Below are positions 36,531-44,963 of a stretch of DNA of 64,000 nucleotides, one piece after another. Every line of letters begins with the position of its first letter. Position 1 is the first letter of the stretch. The notes beneath the pieces are model-generated. The model saw nothing but the letters and a program-made list of their open reading frames with translations, did no database searches and was not told the DNA's origin. This DNA is from Bradyrhizobium sp. DOA9 (lineage in GTDB: Bacteria; Pseudomonadota; Alphaproteobacteria; Rhizobiales; Xanthobacteraceae). The DNA is taken from NCBI RefSeq assembly GCF_000617845.2, contig NZ_DF820425.1, positions 2,531,725-2,595,724 on the forward strand. Direction: 5' to 3'. The position numbers and the translations under genes are program-made.

Positions 36531-37453
36531 CAGTACGCGGAGGCGATCATGGGAAGCGACACGCGCCTCCATGATTTTGCTGGCCACGCCTTGACCAGGC
36601 GTTGCGACACACTTGCCAGCCACGCCGTCTCCTCGCGCACCAGGCGGAAGCCGAGATTGGCGGGCGGCACGCCCTGGGCGCAGCCGCCGGCACGGGCGTC
36701 GCGGATGAAGTCGGTGACATAGGCGCGGTGTGCACCCTCGGCGACACGCACGCCGCAGTTCACGGTCGCGGGGCCGGGATTGCCTGAGACATCGACACGC
36801 GAGCGCACGAAGCAGGTCGCGGTCCACTCCCAGACGTTGCCGGCGAGATCTTCAACGCCATGCTCGTTCGGACCGAACTTGCCGAAGCGATGGGCCGCGG
36901 TGTCGGAGATGTCGCGCTCGGATTCGCGCTCGTAGCGGCTGATCCAGCGCTTCGAAGGGTCGCTTGCATCGACCGGTACCGCGTCATCCCGGAATCTGGA
37001 GCCGGCGGCAAAAGCCCATTCCTCGTCGCCCGGCAGGCGGTAATGATGGCCGGTCTTGCGCGACAGCCAGCCCGCATAGGCCTCGGCGTCGTGCCAGCTC
37101 ACCTGCACTGCGGGACGATCGGGGGCGATTGCCACGTCGCGGTCGAGCGCGCGGCAGGCGCCATCCTGCACGCAAAGCTGATAGTCGGATGAGGCGACCT
37201 GATTTCGCATGATGCGCAGCGGCCGGTTGATCCTGACGATGCGCAGCGGCGCTTCCGCCTGCCGTCCGCCGCGGGTGAAATCGCCAGCTTCGCGATAGGA
37301 GAAGCTGCCCGCGGCGACCTCGACCAAAGCCGGCTCGCCGACGGCATGGGGCGTCGTCACCTCCGAGACCAGAGGCGCAACGGCCAGCGGCGCCGCAAGC
37401 CCGGCCGCGCACGCGAATGCCAGTTTGAGCTTGAATGCGATCAGCACGGCCAT
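36530..37453 (-). CDS. nirV: NirV, formylglycine-generating-enzyme-like protein
   Basis: A 307-residue protein with an N-terminal signal-like hydrophobic segment and an FGE-sulfatase/SUMF1 domain. RLPGDEEWAFAAGS, LAGNVWEWTATCF and LGFRLVREE are the family landmarks. NirV proteins are encoded next to nirK in many denitrifiers, but their role is unresolved. ATG at 37453 has GGAGG only one base away; GTG at 37447 has better spacing (about seven bases) and could be the real start. A terminator stands between nirK and this gene. Confidence 0.88.
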   Translation of the reverse strand: MAVLIAFKLKLAFACAAGLAAPLAVAPLVSEVTTPHAVGEPALVEVAAGSFSYREAGDFTRGGRQAEAPLRIVRINRPLRIMRNQVASSDYQLCVQDGACRALDRDVAIAPDRPAVQVSWHDAEAYAGWLSRKTGHHYRLPGDEEWAFAAGSRFRDDAVPVDASDPSKRWISRYERESERDISDTAAHRFGKFGPNEHGVEDLAGNVWEWTATCFVRSRVDVSGNPGPATVNCGVRVAEGAHRAYVTDFIRDARAGGCAQGVPPANLGFRLVREETAWLASVSQRLVKAWPAKSWRRVSLPMIASAY

Positions 37454-37467
37454 TCCTCCGCAGAAGG

Positions 37468-37495
37468 AAAAAAGGGGCCGGTGATGACCGGCCCC
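37468..37495 (-). terminator. terminator or attenuator between nirK and nirV
   Basis: On the minus strand a perfect 9-base stem (GGGGCCGGT/ACCGGCCCC, loop of four) is followed directly by six T residues, eight bases after the nirK stop. It is a strong intrinsic terminator. nirV starts only 15 bases later and has no visible promoter, so readthrough or partial termination is likely. Confidence 0.85.
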
Positions 37496-37502
37496 CTCGC
37501 GT

Positions 37503-38600
37503 CTAGTTGGTGCTGGCAGGTGGGATTTCGGCAGGCGCCTTCACTTGCATCATCAGATCGTCGTTCCATTTGCCTTCGACCTTGAAGTGCGCGGTCGCGC
37601 CGAGATTGGCCGCCTCGATCAGGTTGTGCGTGACATAGGCGTAGATGCCGGGCTGCTGGAATTTGTACAGCGCAGCACCCGCCGAGCCGCCGCGGATGAA
37701 CCAGGTCTCGAGCCCGACCTCGGGTGCATTGCCGAACTTGCCGGTCTCCCAGACATAGTCGCCATGGCCGCCGATCAGATGCGGGCGGCTGTCGCGATTG
37801 GCCTGCGAATGCACGATCAGCACGTTCTCGCCGACCTTGGCGGTGAGCGCGTTCTTGCCGGTGAGCGCGCCAACCTTGCCGTTGAACACGACATGGGTCG
37901 GGATCAGCTTCTTCATCACCTCTTCGGTTTCGGTATAGGCTTCACCCGGCGATTCGTAGGACTTGAAATTGCCCTTCTCGTCACGCGGCACGTACATGTC
38001 CTGCTCGCCGATATAGTAGACCTTGTCGTATTTCAGCGCGTGGCCCTTGCCGTCGTTCAGCCCCTCGCGCGGCAGCACCATCACGGCACCGTTCATGCCG
38101 GAGACGACGTGCCAGGGGATCATCGGGCCGCCCGGTGCGCAGTGATAGACGAACACGCCGGTCTTGGTCGCCTTCCAGCGCAGCACGACCTGCTCGCCGG
38201 GATTGATGAGCGTGAGCTCGCCGCCGCCGAGCGCGCCGGTCGCGGAATGGAAGTCGATGTTGTGCGGCATGGTGTTGGTCGCGGGATTGACCAGTGTCAG
38301 CTCGACATAGTCACCCTCGTGCACGACCATGAGCGGGCCCGGCATCGAGCCGTTGAACGTCATCGCCTGGAAGGTGGTGCCCTTGTCGTCGATGACGACC
38401 TTCTTCTCCTCGACCGTCATCCTGAACTCGACAATCTTGGGGCCCTGTGTCGTGGCCTGCTCGTGCGCGTGCACGAAGGGCGGAGCGACCAGCTCCACCT
38501 TCTGACGCGGCAGCTTGAGATCGCTGGCGGCGAAAGCCGGGGTCGCCAACATCAGGGCTGTCGCGGCGGCGCTGATCAATGCGGCTCTGCGGGTGAACAT
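37503..38600 (-). CDS. nirK: copper-containing nitrite reductase
   Basis: A 365-residue periplasmic enzyme that reduces nitrite to nitric oxide in denitrification. The Tat signal [17 protein letters not shown] is at the N-terminus. Copper ligands are visible: [12 protein letters not shown] (type 1 His, catalytic Asp and type 2 His), [16 protein letters not shown] (type 2 His and type 1 Cys and His), a downstream Met, and [13 protein letters not shown] (catalytic His region). ATG at 38600 has GAAGG eight bases upstream; the ATG three codons earlier has the same site directly abutting. A FixK-type site is centred 77 bases upstream. Confidence 0.97.
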   Translation of the reverse strand: MFTRRAALISAAATALMLATPAFAASDLKLPRQKVELVAPPFVHAHEQATTQGPKIVEFRMTVEEKKVVIDDKGTTFQAMTFNGSMPGPLMVVHEGDYVELTLVNPATNTMPHNIDFHSATGALGGGELTLINPGEQVVLRWKATKTGVFVYHCAPGGPMIPWHVVSGMNGAVMVLPREGLNDGKGHALKYDKVYYIGEQDMYVPRDEKGNFKSYESPGEAYTETEEVMKKLIPTHVVFNGKVGALTGKNALTAKVGENVLIVHSQANRDSRPHLIGGHGDYVWETGKFGNAPEVGLETWFIRGGSAGAALYKFQQPGIYAYVTHNLIEAANLGATAHFKVEGKWNDDLMMQVKAPAEIPPASTN

Positions 38601-38670
38601 TGGAAGCATCCTTCATCTGAAATGGTTTTTGATGACGGAGTGCAGTGTGCGCCTGTTACGGCAAGCGTGT

Positions 38671-38684
38671 TTGTGCTGCGACAA
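38671..38684 (-). promoter_or_regulatory. FixK/NnrR-type box of nirK
   Basis: TTGTGCTGCGACAA fits the TTG-N8-CAA pattern of FNR/FixK2/NnrR sites and resembles the box described for nirK of B. diazoefficiens. Its centre lies 77 bases before the nirK ATG. Confidence 0.7.
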
Positions 38685-38766
38685 GCTTTCGCCGGATTCA
38701 CCTCGGCAGAAGGACCTGGTTTCGCGAAAGGGCAGGCAAGGCAAGCTTTGGAGAAGACGCGGCCGG

Positions 38767-38967
38767 TCAGAGCAGGTTCACGGCGAGCCAGACCAATCCC
38801 CAGATCGCCAGCGACAGCGCGGCGAAGACGGCGATCGCGGCAGCCAAGGCGCGCACCACCCCGGCGGGGGCGGGCGCGGCCGGCGTGGGCCGGAAATCGT
38901 CGAAACGCGGGATATGGCCGCGGACGTCGAGCAGGGAGAGAATGAGTTCGAGTGCGAAAAGCCTCAT
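38767..38967 (-). CDS. small membrane protein of the nirK-hemN region (66 aa)
   Basis: A 66-residue protein starting MRLFALELILSLLDVRGHIP with one clear membrane span at the C-terminus (VVRALAAAIAVFAALSLAIWGLVWLAVNLL, residues about 37-66). It has no known domain. A perfect FNR-type palindrome lies 60 bases upstream and also faces hemN, so it is probably made under low oxygen. A small gene in the same place next to nirK and hemN2 is known in B. diazoefficiens, as far as I recall. Its role may be linked to cytochrome or heme assembly, but this is unproven. Confidence 0.75.
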   Translation of the reverse strand: MRLFALELILSLLDVRGHIPRFDDFRPTPAAPAPAGVVRALAAAIAVFAALSLAIWGLVWLAVNLL

Positions 38968-39026
38968 GGCAAACGATCCGGATGGCCGCGATTGTCCCAC
39001 CATGGCCGGGAACCGGCGGCCGCGCT

Positions 39027-39040
39027 TTGCGCGAGCGCAA
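39027..39040. promoter_or_regulatory. FixK/FNR box between small gene and hemN
   Basis: TTGCGCGAGCGCAA, extended to 16 bases with arms TTTGCGC and GCGCAAA around GA, is a near-perfect FNR/FixK2 site. It lies 96 bases before hemN on the plus strand and about 66 bases before the small membrane protein gene on the minus strand, and could serve both. Confidence 0.85.
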
Positions 39041-39129
39041 AGTCGCTGCCCTGGATCCGGGTTATTTGAATTCATTCCGTGATTTGCCGCGATGTCTGCA
39101 CGCGGCGGGCATTTACGAATGGGTAACTT

Positions 39130-40482
39130 ATGAGAGCTGATCTTGCGGCGATCTATGGCGAGGAACGCCTGCCACGCTACACCAGCTATCCGACCGCACC
39201 GCATTTCACGGCCGCGATCGGTCGGGACACCTATGCCCGCTGGCTGGCAGAGCTGCCGGTGGCCGCCAGCGCCTCGCTTTATCTGCACGTGCCGTTCTGC
39301 CGCGAGATGTGCTGGTATTGCGGCTGCCATACCCAGATCGTCCGCCGCGACGAGCTCGTCGCCGGCTACCAGCGGACGCTGTGCAGCGAGATCGCTCTGA
39401 CCGCCGAAGCCATCGGCCATCGCCTCAAGGTCGAGCACATCCATTTCGGCGGCGGTACGCCGACCATCATGGCGCCGGACGCCTTTGTCGAACTGATGGC
39501 GACGATGCGCCGGGAATTCTTCGTGCTGCCTTCGGCCGAAATCGCGGTCGAGATCGATCCCCGGACGTTGACGGCGGACATGGTCGAGGCGATGCGGCTC
39601 TCGGGCGTCAACCGCGCGAGCCTCGGCGTGCAGAGCTTCGATCCCGTGGTGCAGCGGGCGATCAACCGCGTGCAGAGCTTCGCGCAGACGGCGTCCGTGG
39701 TCGAGATGCTCCGCGGCGCCGGGATCGAGGGCATCAATTTCGACCTGATCTACGGGCTGCCGCACCAGACAATGGCCTCGTGCCTGGAGACGGTGCGGCG
39801 CAGCCTCGCGCTGGCGCCCAGCCGCTTCTCGGTGTTCGGCTATGCTCACGTGCCGGACTTCAAGAAGCACCAGCGCATGATCAACGAAAGCGTGTTGCCC
39901 GACAGCCTTGCGCGGCACGACCAGGCCTGCGCCATCGCCAATGCGCTGAAGGAGGCCGGTTACGTGCAGATCGGGCTCGATCATTTCGCGCAGGCTGACG
40001 ATGCCATGGCCGTGGCGTTCGAGCAGGGCACGCTGCGGCGCAACTTTCAGGGCTACACCACCGACCGGAGCGAAGTCCTGCTCGGCTTCGGCGCCAGCGC
40101 GATCGGGCATCTGCCGCAGGGCTATGTCCAGAACGAGGTGCAGATCGGCACCTATGCGCAGAGCATCGCTGCCGGCCGCCTCGCCACCGCGAAGGGCTAT
40201 GGCCTCACCGACGACGACCGGCTGCGCGCCGACATCATCGAACGCATCATGTGCGAGTTCGGTGCCGATCTCGGCGACATCTGCGCACGCCATGGCGCGG
40301 AGGCCGGCGCCATGCTGAAAGCGGCGTCGCGCCTGAAGCCGCTGATCTCCGACGGCGTCGTGAGGCTGGACGGCGAGCGGCTCGCCGTCGCCGGGGATTC
40401 GCGCTTCCTGGTCCGCAGCGTCGCCGCCGCGTTCGACGCGCATCTGGATCCGGGCAGGCAGTTGCACAGCAGGGCGGTGTAG
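39130..40482 (+). CDS. hemN: oxygen-independent coproporphyrinogen III oxidase
   Basis: A 450-residue radical-SAM enzyme that converts coproporphyrinogen III to protoporphyrinogen IX without oxygen. The N-terminal RYTSYPTAPHF and the cluster motif HVPFCREMCWYCGCHT (Cys-x3-Cys-x2-Cys-x-Cys) are diagnostic, with FGGGTPTIM following. It supplies heme for respiration under low oxygen, consistent with the upstream FNR-type box and the denitrification neighbours. Confidence 0.96.
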   Translation: MRADLAAIYGEERLPRYTSYPTAPHFTAAIGRDTYARWLAELPVAASASLYLHVPFCREMCWYCGCHTQIVRRDELVAGYQRTLCSEIALTAEAIGHRLKVEHIHFGGGTPTIMAPDAFVELMATMRREFFVLPSAEIAVEIDPRTLTADMVEAMRLSGVNRASLGVQSFDPVVQRAINRVQSFAQTASVVEMLRGAGIEGINFDLIYGLPHQTMASCLETVRRSLALAPSRFSVFGYAHVPDFKKHQRMINESVLPDSLARHDQACAIANALKEAGYVQIGLDHFAQADDAMAVAFEQGTLRRNFQGYTTDRSEVLLGFGASAIGHLPQGYVQNEVQIGTYAQSIAAGRLATAKGYGLTDDDRLRADIIERIMCEFGADLGDICARHGAEAGAMLKAASRLKPLISDGVVRLDGERLAVAGDSRFLVRSVAAAFDAHLDPGRQLHSRAV

Positions 40483-40526
40483 TTCATCTCTTCCCGCTGG
40501 TGGGCAGAGGCGAAGCAGCCAAGAGA

Positions 40527-40540
40527 TTGCGCTCCAACAA
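40527..40540 (+). promoter_or_regulatory. possible FixK/NnrR-type box of the DUF1858 gene
   Basis: TTGCGCTCCAACAA fits TTG-N8-CAA but is less symmetric than the other boxes here. Its centre is 54 bases before the start codon of the DUF1858 gene. Confidence 0.5.
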
Positions 40541-40587
40541 AGAAGCCCGGTCCCGCGCCGCTATCGTTGATCGGAATGGAGTTGTCC

Positions 40588-40785
40588 ATGCCTTTCCGGT
40601 CCGACGATCTGGTCGATGACATCATGCATTCGGCGCCGCACACGATCCGCGTGTTTCTCGCCTTCAGGATGGCTTGTGTCGGCTGTCCGATCGCGACCTT
40701 CCACACGGTCGATGACGCCTGCCGTGAGCATGGCATCGACCGCGGGAAATTCCTCGCAGCGCTCAGCGAGTGCGTGCCGGCGTGA
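40588..40785 (+). CDS. DUF1858 small protein (65 aa)
   Basis: A 65-residue protein with one DUF1858 domain (hybrid-cluster-protein-associated type). RMACVGCPIATFHTVDDACREHGID holds the Cys-x2-Cys pair of the family. GGAG lies six bases before ATG 40588. The family is often found with nitrosative-stress and redox genes and may bind a thiol or metal, but its job is unknown. It lies between hemN and nnrR in the NO-related region. Confidence 0.85.
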   Translation: MPFRSDDLVDDIMHSAPHTIRVFLAFRMACVGCPIATFHTVDDACREHGIDRGKFLAALSECVPA

Positions 40786-40891
40786 AACGGTCAGGAATCG
40801 CGCCGACCGCGCGGATTCCCGGATGAAGGCGCGCTTTCGCCGTAAGCGGAAGCGCCCCTCATCCCTATCTTGAACAGAGAAGTGTCAGTCC

Positions 40892-41602
40892 TCACGCCGC
40901 GCCGTTGTCGGCGCTCCGCTCCGCCAGCACCACGATTCTGTGCGGCTCGCGCAGGATGATGCGCTGGCGGCCGCTCTCGACGAGGCCCTGGCTCTCCCAG
41001 CCGCTCAGGATGCGGCTGACGGTGTGCAGCGTGGTGCCGGTCATCTGCGCGATGTCCTGGCGGCTGATCGGAAAGTCGATCTCGATGCCGTGGTCGAGCT
41101 TCTTGCCGGACTGCTTGGCGAGGCGCAGCAGCGCGTGCGCGATGCGTTGCTCGACCTGCTGCGTCGACATTTCCAGGATGCGGGTGTGACTTTCCTGCAG
41201 CCGCGTGCCGACGGTCTGCAGCGTGTTGGCGGCAAGCGCCGGAAATCGCTCGACCAGCCGCGGCCAGGCCGAGGTCGGCCAGATCAGCACGACGCTGTCG
41301 TCGACCGCGGTCGCCGTCGCCGGATAGCGCGCGGCTCCGATCGCCATCGCAAGCCCGAACGTCTCGCCGGGCGCGACATAGCGCACCACGATCTGCTCGC
41401 CGGCCGGCGTGGTCTTGGCCGCGCGGACATGGCCGTGCAGCAGCAGGAAGAAGCACTGCGCGTCCGCCCCCTGCTCGAAGATCGCACTGTTCCTGGGATA
41501 GCGTGCCGAGCGGGCCTCGCGCAGGATCTCGTCGAGAGCTTCCGGCGTCATCCCCGCAAACAGCGGCAGATGCGCAACCAACGATGTGTCGACCTTGGCC
41601 AT
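40892..41602 (-). CDS. nnrR: Crp/Fnr-type regulator, probably NnrR
   Basis: A 236-residue regulator with an N-terminal cyclic-nucleotide-like sensory domain (about 10-125), a dimer helix and a C-terminal winged helix (ISRQDIAQMTGTTLHTVSRILSGWE). It lacks the Cys cluster of FNR, as in NnrR, which senses nitric oxide indirectly. The recognition helix TVSR matches TTG...CAA sites. GGAGG lies five bases before the ATG. It is divergent from nnrS with an FNR-type box between, which suggests autoregulation or FixK2 control. Confidence 0.85.
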   Translation of the reverse strand: MAKVDTSLVAHLPLFAGMTPEALDEILREARSARYPRNSAIFEQGADAQCFFLLLHGHVRAAKTTPAGEQIVVRYVAPGETFGLAMAIGAARYPATATAVDDSVVLIWPTSAWPRLVERFPALAANTLQTVGTRLQESHTRILEMSTQQVEQRIAHALLRLAKQSGKKLDHGIEIDFPISRQDIAQMTGTTLHTVSRILSGWESQGLVESGRQRIILREPHRIVVLAERSADNGAA

Positions 41603-41654
41603 TCTGCCTCCCTGGCATCAGGGAGTGTGATGGCACCTGCAATCGTCAACCAGT

Positions 41655-41668
41655 TTGCGTTAGCGCAA
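41655..41668. promoter_or_regulatory. FixK/NnrR box between nnrR and nnrS
   Basis: TTGCGTTAGCGCAA, with outer bases giving arms TTTGCG and CGCAAA, is a clear FNR-family site in the divergent promoter region. Its centre is about 60 bases from the nnrR start and 69 from the nnrS start. Confidence 0.8.
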
Positions 41669-41730
41669 AACAGGGTGGCCCCGCGGCAGTATTTTTCAGG
41701 TAACGGTCTGAATTGATTGGAGTTGATCCC

Positions 41731-42942
41731 ATGGCTGGCGCCCGATCCCGCAACTTTGCGGGCTGGCCGCTGTTTGCGAACAGCTTTCGCCCCTTTTTCC
41801 TGCTCGCTGCAATCCAGGCGGCGCTGTCGATCCTGGCCTGGCTGCCGATGTTCTACGGCGAATTGTCGGTGAGTTCCGCATTCGCGGCGCGCGACTGGCA
41901 CATCCACGAGATGCTCTATGGCTTCCTGCCGGCCGTCATCACCGGGTTTCTGTTCACCGCCATCCCGAACTGGACGGGGCGGCTGCCGATCCAGGGCGGG
42001 CCGCTCGCGGCCTTGCTGGCGGTCTGGCTTGCCGGGCGCGTCGTGGTGACGGTGTCGGCGAATATCGGCTGGGCTTTCGCGCTGGTCATCGATGCGGCGT
42101 TCCTGGCATTGGTCGTTGCCGCTGCGACGCGCGAGATCATCGCAGGCGGCAACTGGCGCAACCTGCCCGTGGTGGGATTGGTGCTGGCTCTGCTTGCCGG
42201 CAACGTCGCCTTCCACGCCGAGACGCATTACGAAGGTGCGGCCGACATCAGCATCCGCGTCGGCATCGGCGTGGTCATTCTGCTGATCGGCCTGATCGGC
42301 GGCCGCATCATTCCGAGCTTCACCCGCAACTGGCTGGTCAAGTTCAATCCCGGCCGCCTGCCGGTGCCGTTCAGAGGCTTCGACGGCGCGGTGATCGGCT
42401 TGAGTGCCCTCGCGCTGATCGCATGGATCGCGGCGCCGCTGAACAGGATCGCCGGGGTCGCGATGGCGGTGGTTGGCGTGCTGCATCTGGTTCGGCTTGC
42501 ACGCTGGGCCGGCGATCGCACCACGCGGGAGCGGCTGCTGCTGATCCTTCATGTCGGTTATGTCTTCGTGCCGCTCGGCTTCATCCTGAACGCTGCGGCC
42601 GCCTTCGGCGAGCTGCCGCCAAGCGCCGGCATCCATGCCTGGACGGCCGGTGCGGCGGGAACGATGACGCTCGCGGTGATGACCCGCGCCTGCCTCGGCC
42701 ATAGCGGACAGGCGTTGACGGCTTCGCCGGCGATCCAGGCAATCTATGCTGCGATCGTCATCGCGGCCCTGGCCCGCGTCGCTGCCGTCGTGTTGCCCGC
42801 GCATAATGGTGTGCTGCTGCACATCGCCGCCTGCGGCTGGACCATCGCCTTCCTCGGATTTGCCGTCGCGTTCGGTCCGCTGCTCGCCGGCAGCGGGCGG
42901 CGGGCGCTCGCCACGATGGGCGTGCCCGCTGCCGCGCGCTGA
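41731..42942 (+). CDS. nnrS: NnrS family heme-copper membrane protein
   Basis: A 403-residue integral membrane protein with about twelve spans. NSFRPFFLLAAIQAALS near the N-terminus, WHIHEMLYGFLPAVITGFLFTAIPNWTG and GGRIIPSFTRNW are the NnrS landmarks. The family binds heme and copper and protects cells against nitric oxide. ATG at 41731 has GGAG nine bases upstream; a TTG at 41713 in the same frame has no ribosome site. It ends two bases before the stop of a convergent AraC gene. Confidence 0.92.
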   Translation: MAGARSRNFAGWPLFANSFRPFFLLAAIQAALSILAWLPMFYGELSVSSAFAARDWHIHEMLYGFLPAVITGFLFTAIPNWTGRLPIQGGPLAALLAVWLAGRVVVTVSANIGWAFALVIDAAFLALVVAAATREIIAGGNWRNLPVVGLVLALLAGNVAFHAETHYEGAADISIRVGIGVVILLIGLIGGRIIPSFTRNWLVKFNPGRLPVPFRGFDGAVIGLSALALIAWIAAPLNRIAGVAMAVVGVLHLVRLARWAGDRTTRERLLLILHVGYVFVPLGFILNAAAAFGELPPSAGIHAWTAGAAGTMTLAVMTRACLGHSGQALTASPAIQAIYAAIVIAALARVAAVVLPAHNGVLLHIAACGWTIAFLGFAVAFGPLLAGSGRRALATMGVPAAAR

Positions 42943-42944
42943 AT

Positions 42945-43973
42945 TCAGGCGGCGGTCGCCGAGGGCGGCGCTGACAGAGGCCGCACGCCCTTGCGCCAAT
43001 CGGTGATGGTGCAGCCGAAGCGGCCGCGAAACCAGCGCGCCATGGCGCTCTGCGCGGAGAAGCCGAGCTGCACCGCGATGTCGGCCAGCGGCCGGGCGGG
43101 ATCCTCGATCAGCTGCACCACGAGATCGGCGCGTTGCGCGTCCAGAATGGCCGAGAAGCTGGTGCCCGATGCGGCGAGGCGGCGGTGGATGGTGCGGCGG
43201 GTGCAGGCCAGGTGCTCGGCGACCCGCTCGACCGTGCAATCGCCGCTGGCGAGCAGGGTCCGTACCACCTCGTCGACCTTCGACTCCCAGCTTGCCGGCC
43301 TGCTCTCGATCGCCTCGATCCGCTTGCGCAAGTAATTCGCGATCAGAGGATGCGCGCTCGGGATCCGGCGCTCCAAATCGTGCGCCGACAGCAGGATCGC
43401 ATCGTCGTCCGCATTGAAGGTCACCCGGCAGCCGAAGAAGTCGCGGTAGCGCTTGCGGTCGTGCGGGGGCGGGTAATGCAGATGCACCTCCAGCGGCCGC
43501 CAATCGCTGCCGAACAGCGATTGGATGATGCGATGGACGCTGCCGAGCGCCATGTCGATCGACTGCCGCGGCGCGCGCGGCTGCCGGCCGCGCAGGCGCA
43601 GCGCGATGGTGACGGTCCGCTTGTCACGCGTGACGTCGAGCCGCATGCCGTCATGATGGATGGGGATGAAGCGCGAGAACGCCTCGATCGCTTCGCCGAT
43701 GGTCGCCTGTTCGCGCACGATCAGGCCGACCGGGCCGAAATTGGTGAGGCCGCCGCGCTCGGCGAGCCGCAGGCCGAAATCCTCGGCACCGGACGCCTCG
43801 GCCGACAATTCGAGCAGGCGGCGCAGGCCGGTGACGGCGATGGGGATGTCCGGCTTGTCGAGACAGGCCAGCGGCAGCCTGACCTTGCGCATCATCTGGC
43901 TGGGGTCGAGCCCGACCGACCGGGCGACCTCGGGGTAATAGCTCAAGCCTGCGCTGCGAATGAGGTCGGTCAT
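42945..43973 (-). CDS. AraC-family transcriptional regulator
   Basis: A 342-residue regulator with an N-terminal arabinose_bd-type domain (about residues 15-200; SYYPEVARSVGLDPSQMMRKV, GPVGLIVREQATIGEAI) and a C-terminal AraC double helix-turn-helix (CTVERVAEHLACTRRTIHRRL and LADIAVQLGFSAQSAMARWFR). ATG at 43973 begins the typical MTDLIRSAGL start. The target genes are unknown; its nearest divergent neighbour is the response regulator. Confidence 0.9.
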   Translation of the reverse strand: MTDLIRSAGLSYYPEVARSVGLDPSQMMRKVRLPLACLDKPDIPIAVTGLRRLLELSAEASGAEDFGLRLAERGGLTNFGPVGLIVREQATIGEAIEAFSRFIPIHHDGMRLDVTRDKRTVTIALRLRGRQPRAPRQSIDMALGSVHRIIQSLFGSDWRPLEVHLHYPPPHDRKRYRDFFGCRVTFNADDDAILLSAHDLERRIPSAHPLIANYLRKRIEAIESRPASWESKVDEVVRTLLASGDCTVERVAEHLACTRRTIHRRLAASGTSFSAILDAQRADLVVQLIEDPARPLADIAVQLGFSAQSAMARWFRGRFGCTITDWRKGVRPLSAPPSATAA

Positions 43974-44174
43974 GCAAACCGTTCCTGCCAGCCATTCCCG
44001 CAGATGTCCCGAAATGTAAAGTTTCTGTCTCCATCCGTCAAATCCGGGAACCGGGTGGCGCATACATAAGGGAAACCGAAGCACTGGCGTGAATGCCGTG
44101 CACATGACGGCGGGGCGCGACGGGGCCCCCGGCCGTCTCGGGCCATTTGACCAAGACATTGCTGGATCGGGATT

Positions 44175-44783
44175 ATGCCGGGAAACATGCTTTCCAAGGG
44201 CGAGGTATTCGTCATCGACACTGACGCCGCCTCCCGCGAACAACTTGCCGCCGCGCTCCAACAGAGTGCCTATGATGTGATCTGCTTTGCAGACGGCGCG
44301 TCTCTGCTCTCGGAAGCCAAGGCCCGGATGCCGGCCTGTGTGCTGCTGGAGATGCCGCCGGATCGTTCCGCTCTCGACGTGCTCAGGCGGCTGCGCGAGG
44401 AGAATTGCATGGCGCCGGTGCTGGTGACGTCGGCGAATGGCAGCATCGCCATGGCGGTGGACGCCATCAAGAGCGGCGCGACCGACTTCATCGAAAAGCC
44501 GTTCCGCACCCACGACGTCGTCGGCCGGATCGACGCCGCCATCGATGAATTCGCGCAGCCCGGCCCGATCCGGCAACGCTGGCTGTCGGGCTGCGAAGCT
44601 CTGACGGCGCGCGAAGGCGACGTGCTCGAGCATCTTGCCGCCGGCCTCACCAACAAGGAGATCGCCCGGCGGATGCATCTGAGCGCACGGACGGTTGAAG
44701 GTTACCGCGCCAGCGTCCTGAAGAAGGCCGGCGCCAAGAACGTCACCGATCTGCTCCGGCGCATCTTCGGCCAGGGCTCGTAG
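44175..44783 (+). CDS. FixJ/NarL-like response regulator with degenerate receiver
   Basis: A 202-residue protein with a receiver-like domain (about 8-125) and a LuxR helix-turn-helix (LTAREGDVLEHLAAGLTNKEI to the end). In the receiver, the usual phosphorylated Asp is replaced by Glu59 (VLLEMPP), and one of the paired acidic residues is Thr16 (IDTD), while Thr85 and Lys108 remain. It may therefore act without phosphorylation, perhaps in a constantly active state. No histidine kinase gene is nearby. ATG at 44175 is used; ATG 44187 is possible. Confidence 0.88.
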   Translation: MPGNMLSKGEVFVIDTDAASREQLAAALQQSAYDVICFADGASLLSEAKARMPACVLLEMPPDRSALDVLRRLREENCMAPVLVTSANGSIAMAVDAIKSGATDFIEKPFRTHDVVGRIDAAIDEFAQPGPIRQRWLSGCEALTAREGDVLEHLAAGLTNKEIARRMHLSARTVEGYRASVLKKAGAKNVTDLLRRIFGQGS

Positions 44784-44963
44784 GCTAAGGCCTGAACCTG
44801 CCGCGGCCCGCCCAGCGTTCCGCGGCCACGGTGCCGCCGCGGCGACGCCCCATGGAAACCTCAATCGAACCGGTTCCTTCCCTGCCGCGTCCAACCACGA
44901 TGGCGAGGCATCTCATCGCGCGCGTCCGGCTGGCGGCGCGGCGATACCGGCAGGAGGGACTTC

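Noticed and set aside
38968..40467. Upstream extension of the small membrane protein frame across hemN
   Set aside because: It is antisense to hemN, which has a complete radical-SAM motif. Only the last 66 codons, with a membrane span and their own ATG, look like a gene.
41548..43503. A 651-codon minus-strand frame opposite nnrS
   Set aside because: nnrS has clear family motifs and a membrane profile on the plus strand; the antisense frame has none.
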